Below are positions 9,958 through 19,807 of a stretch of DNA of 64,000 bases, in pieces (positions within the stretch are counted from its first letter, which is position 1; every line of letters begins with the position of its first letter). The translations under genes and the position numbers were made by a program. The stretch spans positions 372,001-436,000 of the forward strand of contig MU404070.1 in the NCBI GenBank assembly GCA_022695795.1, read 5' to 3'. This stretch comes from Biscogniauxia marginata (taxonomy: Eukaryota; Ascomycota; Sordariomycetes; Xylariales; Xylariaceae). Under the pieces are notes generated by a model. The model did not search any database. It saw only the letters and a program-made list of their open reading frames with translations, and was not told where the DNA came from.

Positions 9958-12549
9958 CTACAGAGGCGGCAGCTCCTCCCTGCAGATCGGGCACTGCAGC
10001 CTGAACCGCATCCAGCCCTCGAGGCACGCGCTGTGGAAGATGTGCCGGCACGGCGTGACCATGTACGCGCGGCGGGCGAAGACCCCGGCGACGCCCCCGG
10101 CCGTGGGGTCGTCGTCGCCCGCCTTGACGACCGGCACCTCGAGCACCTCCCTGCAGATAGCGCAGTCGATGACGTGCATGTTCGTGCGCCTCCTATCCCT
10201 GTCCCTGTCCCTATCCCTATCCTTCTCCCTGTCCCTCCCCGCCTCCTCGCCCGTCCTCGCCCGCTCCATCGTCGGGCTGTTCGACGCCGAGACGAGGCCG
10301 ATGGGCAGGCCCCCCGCCTCCATGTTGTCCTCGCGGAGCACCGGGTGGTACTCCCAGGCCTCCGGCATCCAGCCCTTGGGTATGCCGAAGCGCGGCCCGA
10401 GCACCGACTGCGCGGCGAGGCACCAGATCTGGATCCACAGCCAGCCCGCCAGCGCCGTGAACGCCGTCCAGTCCGGCTCAGCGAAGGCGAAGTTGTCCGG
10501 CAGCACGTAGAAGTACGCGATGGGGAGGAGGCGCAGTACCGACTGGCCGACGACGAAGCGCCAGGACAGGGCTCGTCGGCAGTTGCGATAGATGTTGCGG
10601 TAGATCTGCGGGGTCCAGAAGGAAAGATACACGAGTGCGAGGAGGTTGAAGTACGTCGAGCGGAGTGTGGGCCGCCACGTGGCTGCGGCGAGGCTGAGGA
10701 ATAGAATGCATATACCAACAAGGAGGAACCGACCGAGTATGGTGCTGAGAGGTGTTCCGCTGTTTGAATTTCTCGCTGGCGGGGTTCCTGCAGTTGCGGG
10801 CGCGGGTAAGGTGGCATTGGCGTTGTTGTTATTCGCAACTTCGGCGATTTCGGCATTGATGTCCTGGTCTGACGGAATAATGATGGGAGGAGATGCTGGT
10901 CGATGTGTAGTCGTGATTGTCAGAGCGGGACGTGTATTAGGTGTGTTTGTTGAAGCGCTTGTAGGAGCCCGCGCAGGGGCAGCTGTGGGAGTTGACCGGG
11001 CTCTTGGAGTATTGGCCGGAGGAGTGTTCTGTCTTTCTCTTTCTCGCTCTTGCCTTCGCCATTCGGGTTCTTGTACCTTGTGGATTTCAGAGAGGAAGAA
11101 GGATCCAACCGTGATAGATAAAGCCGAGACACACGTTACCACCAGAGATGGCAACAATGTAGTAGATGCAGACAGACTCCATGTAGTGGAACCGAAGAAT
11201 ATAATGCCATCAGCGAGTAACATCATACTCGCAGTGTAGAAACTGACGCGCCCTAAAGTCGAGGGCGTAGATGTCTCTCTCATTTGCATCTTCAGCAGTT
11301 GGACTTGTCCAAAGATGACCAGCGCGAGGCCCAATAACCAGGTGCTAACACTATAGAGAAATATCTCCTGTTTCACACCTAATAAATGCTGGCTTTCGGT
11401 TGGGGCATATGCCGGGGGCCCTTTAGTCTCCAAGAAAAACCCACAATCGGGCGAGAATGCGACAGCCGACATCTGGAGCTTAGGGGTTGCATATTGGTGA
11501 GTACCTTGAGGAAATCGAAGTTCGTTTTCAATATCCTGGATAGCCTTGACTATTTTCTCTGGTCCAGTAAGGCTAGGTTGCACCTGCAGTACATCGTGGT
11601 CCAGAGGGTGGACCTGGATGTACATTAGGTACTCGCAGTGTGGAGCAGGGTTCCAAGCTTCTCCCGGTGTGTCGACAGTAGAGGTCCAAGGATCATTCTG
11701 ATCAATGAAGGATCTCTGCTCCTTCCTCTGTAAAACCTTGTCTAGGGTTCTATTCAAGAGGGCCTTGCTGGACTCGAAATATTCCGGACGGGTGGTGAGA
11801 TGAGGTAGACCGAAGATGCCGGCATACTTCTCGCTTGTCGTGGTCAAGAGCATAGATCCTTGCCGAGGCCAATGTACGCCGTGAAGCCGCATTTCCCAGC
11901 TACTCCCAGCGCCCCCGATGTCCTCGATGTTGACAGTTGCCGAGACCTCTCGGGCCTGTACCTCGGTCTCGAATAGGAATTTGGGGTCCAGCTCTTCTGG
12001 CTCGGTGCCGGCATCTTGATCGTCCTGGATCCGAACCAGCATCTTGCCGTCTGAACCGGTGATATTTCTATCCCATTCAGAGCTCCAGCTGCTCCAAGAG
12101 ACGCCCGGGCTCATCTCGGTCAGGTTGTAACTCGAATGATACCTCTGGGAAGACGCATTTGTCCTCCCCCACAAGCCGCGCACGACTCCGGTAGCATTCT
12201 GCCAGACGGGTTCCTGGGCCTCAGGTATTCCTACGGCATGGCGACTCCATTGCTCGCATCGATTCTTGAACCATTGCAGGTCTTCCCACACAAAGTGGTC
12301 CTCCTTCCGGAATCCGGTCAAGTTCAAATACCTGGATGCATTTGTGGCCGGGTCATCGGCAAGGGCGGGCACGAAGTCGCCCCAGTTTGTGGTATTGAGG
12401 ACGCCATGCGCATGTCGCTGGCGGGAGAGTCGATTCTTGGTCAGGGTAGGGCCGGCAATAAGTCCTGGTCCCGAGTCGGGATTTGAGACAAGCCAGAACA
12501 AGACCAGGATCAGGAATACGACACGTGCGTTATCTTGAGGGTGCGGCAT
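9958..12549 (-). CDS. dscA: DSC E3 ubiquitin ligase complex subunit A (Tul1-like RING protein), 863 aa
   Basis: This is the RING E3 subunit of the Golgi Dsc complex, which ubiquitinates membrane proteins and in many fungi drives SREBP cleavage and hypoxic or sterol adaptation. It is a single uninterrupted frame. A signal-anchor lies at residues about 8-22. A large N-glycosylation-rich lumenal region follows (several N-x-S/T sites such as NLTE, NATG, NITG). Hydrophobic segments begin near SVSTWLLGLALVIFGQVQLL and total about seven. A disordered Arg/Pro/Thr-rich loop separates two membrane groups. The C-terminus is a RING-H2 finger: CAIC, then PCRHIFHSAC, then CPIC, ending EELPPL. An Arg/Asp repeat encoded by a CCCTGT/CCCTAT-like run precedes the RING. 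It is divergently transcribed from the HSBP1-like gene. Confidence 0.93.
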   Translation of the reverse strand: MPHPQDNARVVFLILVLFWLVSNPDSGPGLIAGPTLTKNRLSRQRHAHGVLNTTNWGDFVPALADDPATNASRYLNLTGFRKEDHFVWEDLQWFKNRCEQWSRHAVGIPEAQEPVWQNATGVVRGLWGRTNASSQRYHSSYNLTEMSPGVSWSSWSSEWDRNITGSDGKMLVRIQDDQDAGTEPEELDPKFLFETEVQAREVSATVNIEDIGGAGSSWEMRLHGVHWPRQGSMLLTTTSEKYAGIFGLPHLTTRPEYFESSKALLNRTLDKVLQRKEQRSFIDQNDPWTSTVDTPGEAWNPAPHCEYLMYIQVHPLDHDVLQVQPSLTGPEKIVKAIQDIENELRFPQGTHQYATPKLQMSAVAFSPDCGFFLETKGPPAYAPTESQHLLGVKQEIFLYSVSTWLLGLALVIFGQVQLLKMQMRETSTPSTLGRVSFYTASMMLLADGIIFFGSTTWSLSASTTLLPSLVVTCVSALSITVGSFFLSEIHKVQEPEWRRQERERERQNTPPANTPRARSTPTAAPARAPTSASTNTPNTRPALTITTTHRPASPPIIIPSDQDINAEIAEVANNNNANATLPAPATAGTPPARNSNSGTPLSTILGRFLLVGICILFLSLAAATWRPTLRSTYFNLLALVYLSFWTPQIYRNIYRNCRRALSWRFVVGQSVLRLLPIAYFYVLPDNFAFAEPDWTAFTALAGWLWIQIWCLAAQSVLGPRFGIPKGWMPEAWEYHPVLREDNMEAGGLPIGLVSASNSPTMERARTGEEAGRDREKDRDRDRDRDRRRTNMHVIDCAICREVLEVPVVKAGDDDPTAGGVAGVFARRAYMVTPCRHIFHSACLEGWMRFRLQCPICREELPPL

Positions 12550-13034
12550 AGCAATCTAATCGTTTCCATTATGATTATGAGTCGGGCATAATGGATGGTG
12601 GTAAAGATACTTGAACGGGGCGGTTTGTAGAGCGCTCTTATACGGTCTCGTTCGGAGTTAGGGGAGTGTCGTCGTGGTTGAATTGGAACTGTCATCTCGT
12701 ATCGAAAGGATGCCCGGTTGGATGTTGCCCCATAGCTTTGGGACTGCGCCTGCAGGCCCGTCATTGGCGCAGCCCCACTCGTGCTGCAGGTAGTGTTAGT
12801 GTTACCTAAACTTTAAGCTCAGGGGTCTTTGTGCACGGACCACTTTGTATCTACACAGAGCTGCCAGGCTAACCTCTACACGTGCTAATCTCCGACTCAC
12901 AATTCGTTCATTGCCATCACCACTTCAACACTGGAGTCTCAACGCGTCGCAACACCAAAATTCATCCACGTATTCCACCAAGGAGCTAGGAAAGCAAGCC
13001 GTCACCAGATACCACCAACACATTTGAACACAAA
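12550..13034. promoter_or_regulatory. Divergent promoter between dscA and the HSBP1-like gene
   Basis: This 485-base spacer separates two outward-reading starts, so it must contain both promoters. A short open frame at 12845-13027 is read as 5' untranslated sequence of the HSBP1-like gene. No strong TATA box or known operator was identified. Confidence 0.5.
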
Positions 13035-13437
13035 ATGTCCTCGAAGAAGCCCGAGACATCTAACAACAAGGATGGGAACAACGTTAGTCCCTCAACTCGT
13101 ACTACCTTCATCATCATCGAATGCGTCTTGCCCTCCAAACTAACAATGGCTTGTGATCTAGAGTTCGGATGAGCTGACCATTGTGGTCGAAGAGTTGCTG
13201 AACTCGCTCTCCAATAAGTTTGCTGGAGTGTCCAGCGAGATATTTGCGAAAAGTGGGTGCCGAATCTGGCCCTCCCCTCCTCCTCGGACCCCATTATGAT
13301 TCGAATGCGGAATGAATAGCAACTAAATCACAAGCGCTGCTACAGTGGACGAGATGTCGCGACGCCTAGATAACCTCGAGGCGGCGCTCCAGGCTAACCA
13401 AGAAAATGGCTCCAATCCATCGTCGAAACCGCAGTAG
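13035..13437 (+). CDS. hsbp1: Heat shock factor binding protein 1-like coiled-coil protein, 76 aa
   Basis: HSBP1 family proteins are small trimeric coiled coils that bind heat shock factor or act in endosomal WASH assembly. Three exons are read: join(13035..13082, 13162..13252, 13346..13437), total 231 bases. The middle exon gives SSDELTIVVEELLNSLSNKF and AGVSSEIFAK. The last exon gives MDEMSRRLDNLEAALQ. The splice A|GTGGGT to CTACAG|TGGAC makes SEIFAKMDEMSRRLD, which aligns without gaps to the family pattern SDQIIGRIDDMSSRID. Hydrophobic residues keep heptad spacing through the core. The N- and C-termini (Lys/Asn- and Asn/Ser-rich) look disordered. An alternative acceptor at 13336 is possible but breaks that alignment. 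Confidence 0.85.
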
Positions 13438-13631
13438 AGGTGGACACGGGAGGCTCTATAATCATGCATGGCACGGCGTTATTGGAGTTGGAGATATAGA
13501 GGCAGGCCACTGGAACGAGACAAATGATATTGTGCTTTGCTAAACCATAAACGCGCCTTTTGCTACCAAAAGAAACACCGATTGAGTGTTATGTACTACG
13601 ATTTGCCGTCTTGCATCATTCGATAGCGTGC

Positions 13632-14820
13632 TCACAGCTCGTCCTTACCGGCCACCTTCTCTGCTACCTTATCAACTACGTCCTGGGTGAACTGCTTCAG
13701 GATATTGCTCTTGCTCTGCAGCTCATCCACCTTCGTAGGGGCCAGACCACCCTTCCTAATGATGTTGTCCAGACGTGCCGCCTCCTTCGCGACCCAGCCC
13801 TCGTTCTGCGAAAGCTTGTCGAACACTCTGATGTAGTATTCGGCCCACTTGTATTGAGCATCCGTCCTTAGGTCCTCGGCCACCTTCTGTGCCTCGGCTG
13901 CCAGATCACCCAGCCTCTCCTTGCCGGCCGCATACTTGAGAGCAATGTGATTCAAGACGTCGATGGTGCCGCCAGCCGCATCGAGACCGCCACCAGCAAC
14001 GCGATGAGTGCCAGCCTTCTCGTTGAGAAAGCTGATAAGATTTTCCTCGCTTCGGCCGCCATTGTACGCTTCACCCTCGGTCGAGCCCTTGGGGAAGAAC
14101 TTGATGGTTGGGTAGGATGAAACACCCTGGGCATTGGCTGTTGCTTTGCTGTTGTCGGCCTCGGCATCGACCTTGGCAATTACAATGCTGGGCTCGTTGA
14201 TGAAGTCCTCCGCCAACTTCTCCCATGTAGGCGCCAAGTTCTTGCAGTCTGATGAGATGAGGTCAGCACATAGATGGCACGAGATGGCATGATACAGTAG
14301 AGAACTTACGGCCACACCATGGAGCGGTGAAGGCAACAAACACATGCTTATCACCACCGATGGTTTCCTCGAAGGAGCTGTCTGTCAACATTTGCACCCG
14401 GCTGGGCAATTCTAGCTTCCGCTTCGGCTTAATTCCCGTCTTCTCGGTGATGAAAGCGGTCAAGCTCTCCAGATCTCGACCGCCGTTGTAATCGGCCGGC
14501 TCGTCGCTCTTGCCATCAAACCACTTGAGGGTCGGGAAGCCTTGTACACCGAACTTTCTGCCCAAGGCCTTTTCGGCATCGGCATCAACCTTGGCGATCT
14601 GAACATCCTTAGATGTAGCGAAGACTTGAGCAAGGTCCTCGTAGACCGGTGCTAGGTTCTTGCAGTGGCCGCACCACGGAGCGAAGAATTCGACGAGTGT
14701 GGGCTTGCCGGACTTCAGGACGACTTGGTCGAAGTTGTCTGGGATAAGGTCGAGGACGGCCGACTTGGCGGTTGCAACGGCAGTAAGGCCGGCGAGCACG
14801 AAGCTCTTGAGGAGGACCAT
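13632..14820 (-). CDS. erp38: Protein disulfide isomerase, ERp38/TigA type, 375 aa
   Basis: This ER oxidoreductase catalyses disulfide formation and exchange in secretory proteins. Exons are complement(13632..14248, 14310..14820); the intron splits the His codon of the second active site. A signal peptide covers residues about 1-18 (MVLLKSFVLAGLTAVATA). Two thioredoxin domains each carry WCGHCKN, with cysteines at 50/53 and 169/172. A C-terminal helical domain of ERp29 type follows (residues about 255-370), and the protein ends KDEL, the ER retrieval signal. Length and order (a-a'-D) match fungal ERp38/TigA rather than four-domain Pdi1. It shares a divergent promoter with the Rps29 gene. Confidence 0.95.
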
Positions 14821-15418
14821 GGCGATAGTTACTTTTGATCAGAAAACTAAGTATAAACACTGTAGGGTAATTGCATACAGAACGTTGCACTTTGTACAAG
14901 GAACAGAAGACTCTATCAGGGGTAGAAAAGGGAGAGTCTTAAGTAGGTCGGTACCAAAGAAATTAATTGGTAGTGAAGGGCCGGGACAATGGATTTTGAG
15001 CTGTCCCTCGAGAGTGAATGCTTTGAAATGCAAGCCGAAGAAGCCACTTTGCCTTGCGTTTCAAGAGTCGGAACTTCTATTGTTATCGTGCAGCTTAAGT
15101 GGGGGCCGCTAATGCATCCATTCTTATCCATCGATAAGGAGGTAAGACCAGCCAGCCCTGTGATAACGGTGTGGCAGTGGGAGGACAGCACCAGCCACAT
15201 TCGTAGCGGCGCTGCAGCGCTAATTCTTCGGGCCGCCGCAATGCTGCAACCCTGACCGAACCACACAAAAAATCAACTTCTCACCCCAGTAAATCACCCA
15301 AAAAATCTATCGCGAACTTTTCCCAAACCGCAGCCCACTTCCAGGAAGCAACCGACAAGATCACACCCACAACCCTTACGTTCGCGACAATCCGCTCACC
15401 CACAACCCAACCACCAAC
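14821..15418. promoter_or_regulatory. Divergent promoter between erp38 and rps29
   Basis: The 598-base spacer holds both start regions. Short frames on both strands overlap one another and are treated as noise. It contains GGCCGCCGCA and GCGGCGCTGCAGCGC GC-rich clusters near 15208-15245 close to the ribosomal gene. No unfolded-protein-response element was identified with confidence. Confidence 0.45.
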
Positions 15419-15679
15419 ATGTCTCACGAATCCGTCTGGAACTCGCGCCCGCGCAAGTACGGCAAGGGCGCCCGCGGCTGGTACGTCTTCACAGCTGCTG
15501 CCGTCCGTGATGCACCGGAGGAGTAGTTTTTGGGGGGATGAGGAGGACGATATGCTGACATTACCTTCAGCCGAGTTTGCACCCACAAGGCCGGTCTGAT
15601 CCGGAAATACGGCCTCGAGATCTGCCGTCAGTGCTTCCGCGAAAAGGCCGCCGACATTGGCTTCGTCAAGGTACGGGAT

Positions 15680-15712
<33 letters not shown>

Positions 15713-15845
15713 ATATATGCACATACACGCACGTCCCAACTGGGGCCATCGATCTTCGACGCAAAAGCAAAAGAAAACAAGAAGAAAAGAAAAAAACGTC
15801 TGTGGAGGATAAGTAACTGACGATTCTTCACTACAGCACCGATAA
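15419..15845 (+). CDS. rps29: 40S ribosomal protein uS14 (Rps29), 56 aa
   Basis: This is a small-subunit ribosomal protein of the head, with a zinc ribbon. Exons are join(15419..15480, 15571..15670, 15837..15845). The product starts [20 protein letters not shown] and carries C21-x2-C24 and C39-x2-C42 as zinc ligands (CRVC and CRQC), ending GFVKHR. At 56 residues it equals the yeast protein. The last exon is only 9 bases (His, Arg, stop). The second intron of 166 bases contains a (CA)n/(TA)n microsatellite. Confidence 0.97.
15679..15732. repeat. (CA)n(TA)n microsatellite inside rps29 intron 2
   Basis: An alternating CA tract runs directly into a TA tract and then a CATACACGCAC stretch. It is non-coding and probably variable in length between isolates. 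Confidence 0.85.
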
Positions 15846-17919
15846 ATGTCTCGCCATCAACCCCAAATCCCATCAGGAACGTCCGCATATCCTGTTCCCC
15901 CCCAATCTCTACCACAACATGATTCCTTTCCCAAGTCGCCAGGGCCTTTCTACGACGCGCAAAAGGGGGGGTAAACTAAAGATGCGGAAAAATGGAGTTG
16001 TCGGTTTTTCTTTTAATTTGTTCCCTTCCTTCCCTCCATCAGGAAACGCGGCGGTTCGGACTCAAGTTCAGCATTTTCTTCGACTAGACCATCGGTACGA
16101 CGAACTTGGGGGGGAGTATGGATGGACCTTTGCGCGGAAATGACAAGGGCAATGAAAGCTAGGGAAGCAAGCATGGGTCTTTTTTTCTTTCTTTAGCTAC
16201 TACTACTAGCTAGCTAAACCAGATCACCCTGCCGTAATGCTTACACGAGTATTCGTCGATGACCGCTATTCCATTCCCGCTCGTTTTCTTCTCTCTCCCC
16301 CGTTATCTTCCGGGAGGACTAGGATGGTATGTGATGACAACAATCATAAGGCCCCTCCTAGTGCTGAATCTTGATATCGTGACCTCGCCCGCGGTGGGGT
16401 TCTGGGTTACTACTGACTTGGAGGACGACCCCCGAGTCTTCCGAGAAGGAAATACCAACTGACGTCGGGGTTCTTGTTGAAACTTGAGAATGGCATCATG
16501 TTACTAAGCACTCCTCTTGTCGCTAGTGCCAAAGACTACATCCTTGCTCCTGGGGGGGTTTGATCACATGTGAATTTTTCTATATAGTTTTCTACCTGGA
16601 GATATCGTAGGGACAGGAAACGGTAGAAAACCTCGAACTTTCAGTTCAATTGGATATAGCGGAAGGGGAAAAAAAAAAGGTAGCTCCTAGTTGAGAATAG
16701 AGGTTTTCTAAGGTCCAAAGTTTCTTATCCAGTTCACCCATACGGTGTAGGATTTTCTAACAATCATGGCAGAGTAGGTAGGTAGCTTCTAATGAGGGCG
16801 ATGGCAAAGGATGGAATAAGTGACGGCTCTTGAAGTCTCCCTTTCCTCTTCTATGTCTGTCTCCTTTTTATAATCTAACCACCCCAGGCAAGATTTACAA
16901 TGCATGGCTCTATGGTTCTATCTAATACGTGGTACATATACTTCCGATTTCCAATCTTTTCATATAGCCATATCTTGTTAATAAACAACGTCGTCGTTGT
17001 TATCGTCGTCGTCGTTATCGATGCTCAAATCTACGCAAGAAGATTCTTAATTATGTAAACATGGATTTGGATTTATTTTTCAAACTGTATTACTACCCAT
17101 TTAACATTAGGTATATATATATGCCCTTGTCCCAATCATTATACGCCCCACGGGTATTAAGCCCACCATCAGAAGGCCTCGTGGTGCCCAACGTAATACC
17201 CAACTTCGTGTAAATCTCGTAAATCTATACATAATCTATATATATTCTCTCTCTGTGCCTTGGTTTGTGTGTGTGTGATAATGTCCATCAGGAGCTCCAG
17301 AGAAAAAGCTCGGGGTAAATATATAATGTGATAAGGAAAACTCAGCTTCTTTGTCATCGAGGCAAAAAAAAAACAAGTGGCGGAGACGTAGGTACGCGCG
17401 AGTGAGTGAGGGTGACTGACGTATGGATACGCGCGCATACAACTCCTCGCCAGATAGCTGAGGGGTGGAGGAGTTCAAAAACTCTCAACTCCGTTCAAGT
17501 TCTATTTTCATGCCATCTATCGGGCAACCAAAAAGCCATTCCCCTAGTCTAGACGCCGGAATATCGCCCATCTAATACGCCCCTAAAAAGAAATGGCAAG
17601 GGGCAGTCCTTTGTATCTTCTTTATGATTCTGTGTCTCGTCTTCTCGAAATTTGTACTAAGCCGACCTCGTTCGAATTCATTCCAGACCGCGGCAGTGTC
17701 GTAGCGGCGTGTCGCGTCATTCGTCCGAGTAGCGTGGCAAGTTTTTGAAATGAAAAGGGAAAAAAACTAGACCTTCAACCACGAGCAGCCCAGTCTATAG
17801 CCCAGGAGATCCCAGGGCCCAGTGACTTGGACCTAACCTGGTCCTTCCTCTGGTTAGAGTCGAAGTGTGAACCACAAACACTTCTACCAGTTTCCGCCTC
17901 CTTCCTTCTCTCATGTTGA
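15846..17919. other. Intergenic, 2.1 kb between rps29 and an MFS gene (3' ends face each other)
   Basis: Convergent 3' flanks. It has a GTCGTCGTTGTTATCGTCGT-type low-complexity patch near 16988-17020, a short TA run near 17112, and A/T homopolymers. No convincing ORF, tRNA or repeat was seen. Confidence 0.4.
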
Positions 17920-19807
17920 TTAAGGGTTGGTGACGTAACTGCAGAGCATCAGGTCCTGGTCTTCCGTTTCGTCTTCTAGGACGATGGGGCCGTGACCGGC
18001 GCCGGCAGCCTTCTCCTCATCTTCGCCGCTGTAGGCGTACTTGCTGCGGCGTCGGATGCGTTCGCCGTACTTCCAGAAAAGGTATGGAATACCGCAGCAG
18101 AGCAAGCTGATACCAGCAAGGAGGGTGCTGGCCCACTGGTATCCGAGACGATCGTACATCTGCTGAGTGAAGAGCACCACAGCTGCACCCCAGAATGATC
18201 GGATGCATGTCTTGGCTGCAAGGGCGGAGGCCGCCTGGTGCTGGTATGTATCGACGAGGTAGTTGTTGGCGCTGTTGTAGAGGAAGATGAAGCCGAAGCC
18301 AACAGGAAAACCGGCGAGGCAGGGACCAACCCAAATGAGCCGTGGGTAGGAAGTCCAGGCGAAGATGATGAGGCCGATCGGAATGCACCAACACGACCAC
18401 ATCATGGGAATGAGGCGCAGTTCTGGCGGCGGAAGGCCTTTGTGTGAAGCGATGACTTTCCGGTAATGGGAATTTACGGCAGGAGAGCATGCCGCAGAAC
18501 ACACTACGCCCACAGCAAGAGGAATGCTTCCGTGTGTTAGTAGTCATATCCTAATTCGATCATTTATGCCGACACTTACAACATGAGACCGGTAATTCCG
18601 GCAGAATATCCTTTGCCCTGCTGGAAAACAATAGGGTATGCAATGAAAAACATGTACAAGAGACCGTATAAGACAGACATGTAAATCGAAATGAGGAACA
18701 CGATGAGTTCACCGAATAGGAGCTGGAACGGTCGTACCATGAAGACCATGAGTCGCTCTGAGAATGGTCGTGAATCGAGCTCCATTTCTGTGGCGTAGGA
18801 CGTGTCGCCGGTCTCCTTGCGAAGCTTCTCGGCTCTCCTCTTAAGGAGTGTAGGTGCGTATGTTTCGGGCACAGTGAAGGTTATGAGGACCCAAACGACG
18901 AAGGCTAAGATAAGCTGGATCCAGTATAACCATCGCCAGCCCGCCGCGTCAGATAAAAATCCACCGACGAGAGGCCCAACTACCAGAGCCCGTTAGCAAT
19001 CGTTTTGGCCAAACTCCGGCGTTATTATCGTGATAGGCTTACTAGCTGGTCCGATAAAGGGTGCCGCCGAGAAAGCAGCCATAGGAATCCCTCTCTCTTC
19101 GGATCTCCATAGGTCGGCCAGCGTGCCGCCCACGAGTGTCATGGGCGCAGAGAATGCGATGCCGTCAATAGCTCGAGCAACCAAAAGAGTGGCTATATTC
19201 TTGGCAACCGCGCCAGGAATGATGAACACGACGGCAACTAACAGAGTCGCTCCACTTTGAGCGAGGACGCTATCATCAGCAACCGCGTAGGTTGAAATTG
19301 ACCATGGGGATGTATACTCACTACATGACGTGTCTGCCGTAAATCTCAGACAGTGGTGCGAAGATCATAGGACCTTTCCAAGCTCGCAGTTAGTCTCATA
19401 GCTTTAAGGGTCCCGCTGGCTCGGTTATAGGTTGACTTACCGACTCCAAATCCGACCACAAACAACGAAATACTGAGCAAGGCAACCTCTTCGCTGACGC
19501 CAAACTCTTCTGCCACGCCGGCAATATCAGGAGTGACGACACTAGACGCAAGTGCTACAACAAAGCAAGTGCAGGCTACGACCATAGTACAGTACCACTT
19601 GTACGCTTTCGACCAGTTCTTAGGATTCTCAGGGTCATCATGGTCGAAGGTGACTAGCTTGTAGTTGACGCTATTGCTTGGCTCCGGGGGCGTCCCTTTG
19701 AAAGTGTCAGCCGGCGAGGATGGACGGGCTTGGCCCGGCGTGATAGCCTGGGGGTTGGACTCGTTGACGTCCGCTAACGTGGACGAACTGTCGCTATTGT
19801 CGACCAT
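17920..19807 (-). CDS. MFS transporter, DHA1 (drug:H+ / polyamine-type) family, 545 aa
   Basis: A plasma-membrane 12-helix antiporter, probably exporting drugs, polyamines or small metabolites; the substrate is unknown. Five exons are read: complement(17920..18526, 18580..18979, 19043..19254, 19322..19373, 19441..19807). All phases match (total 1638 bases). The start MVDNSDSSS was preferred over an upstream in-frame start at 19987, which would add 60 Pro/Arg-rich residues. The acidic N-terminus leads to [10 protein letters not shown], typical of the TPO/FLR group. Further family features are [44 protein letters not shown] and [10 protein letters not shown]. The C-terminal cytosolic tail is acidic and ends YVTNP. 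Confidence 0.88.

Noticed and set aside
9933..10856. Arg/Ser-rich minus-strand frame over dscA
   Set aside because: Shadow frame of the GC-rich 3' end of dscA, which carries an unmistakable RING finger in its own frame.
17671..17690. GTTCGAATTC sequence resembling a tRNA B box
   Set aside because: No A box or acceptor stem could be folded around it; no tRNA was supported anywhere.
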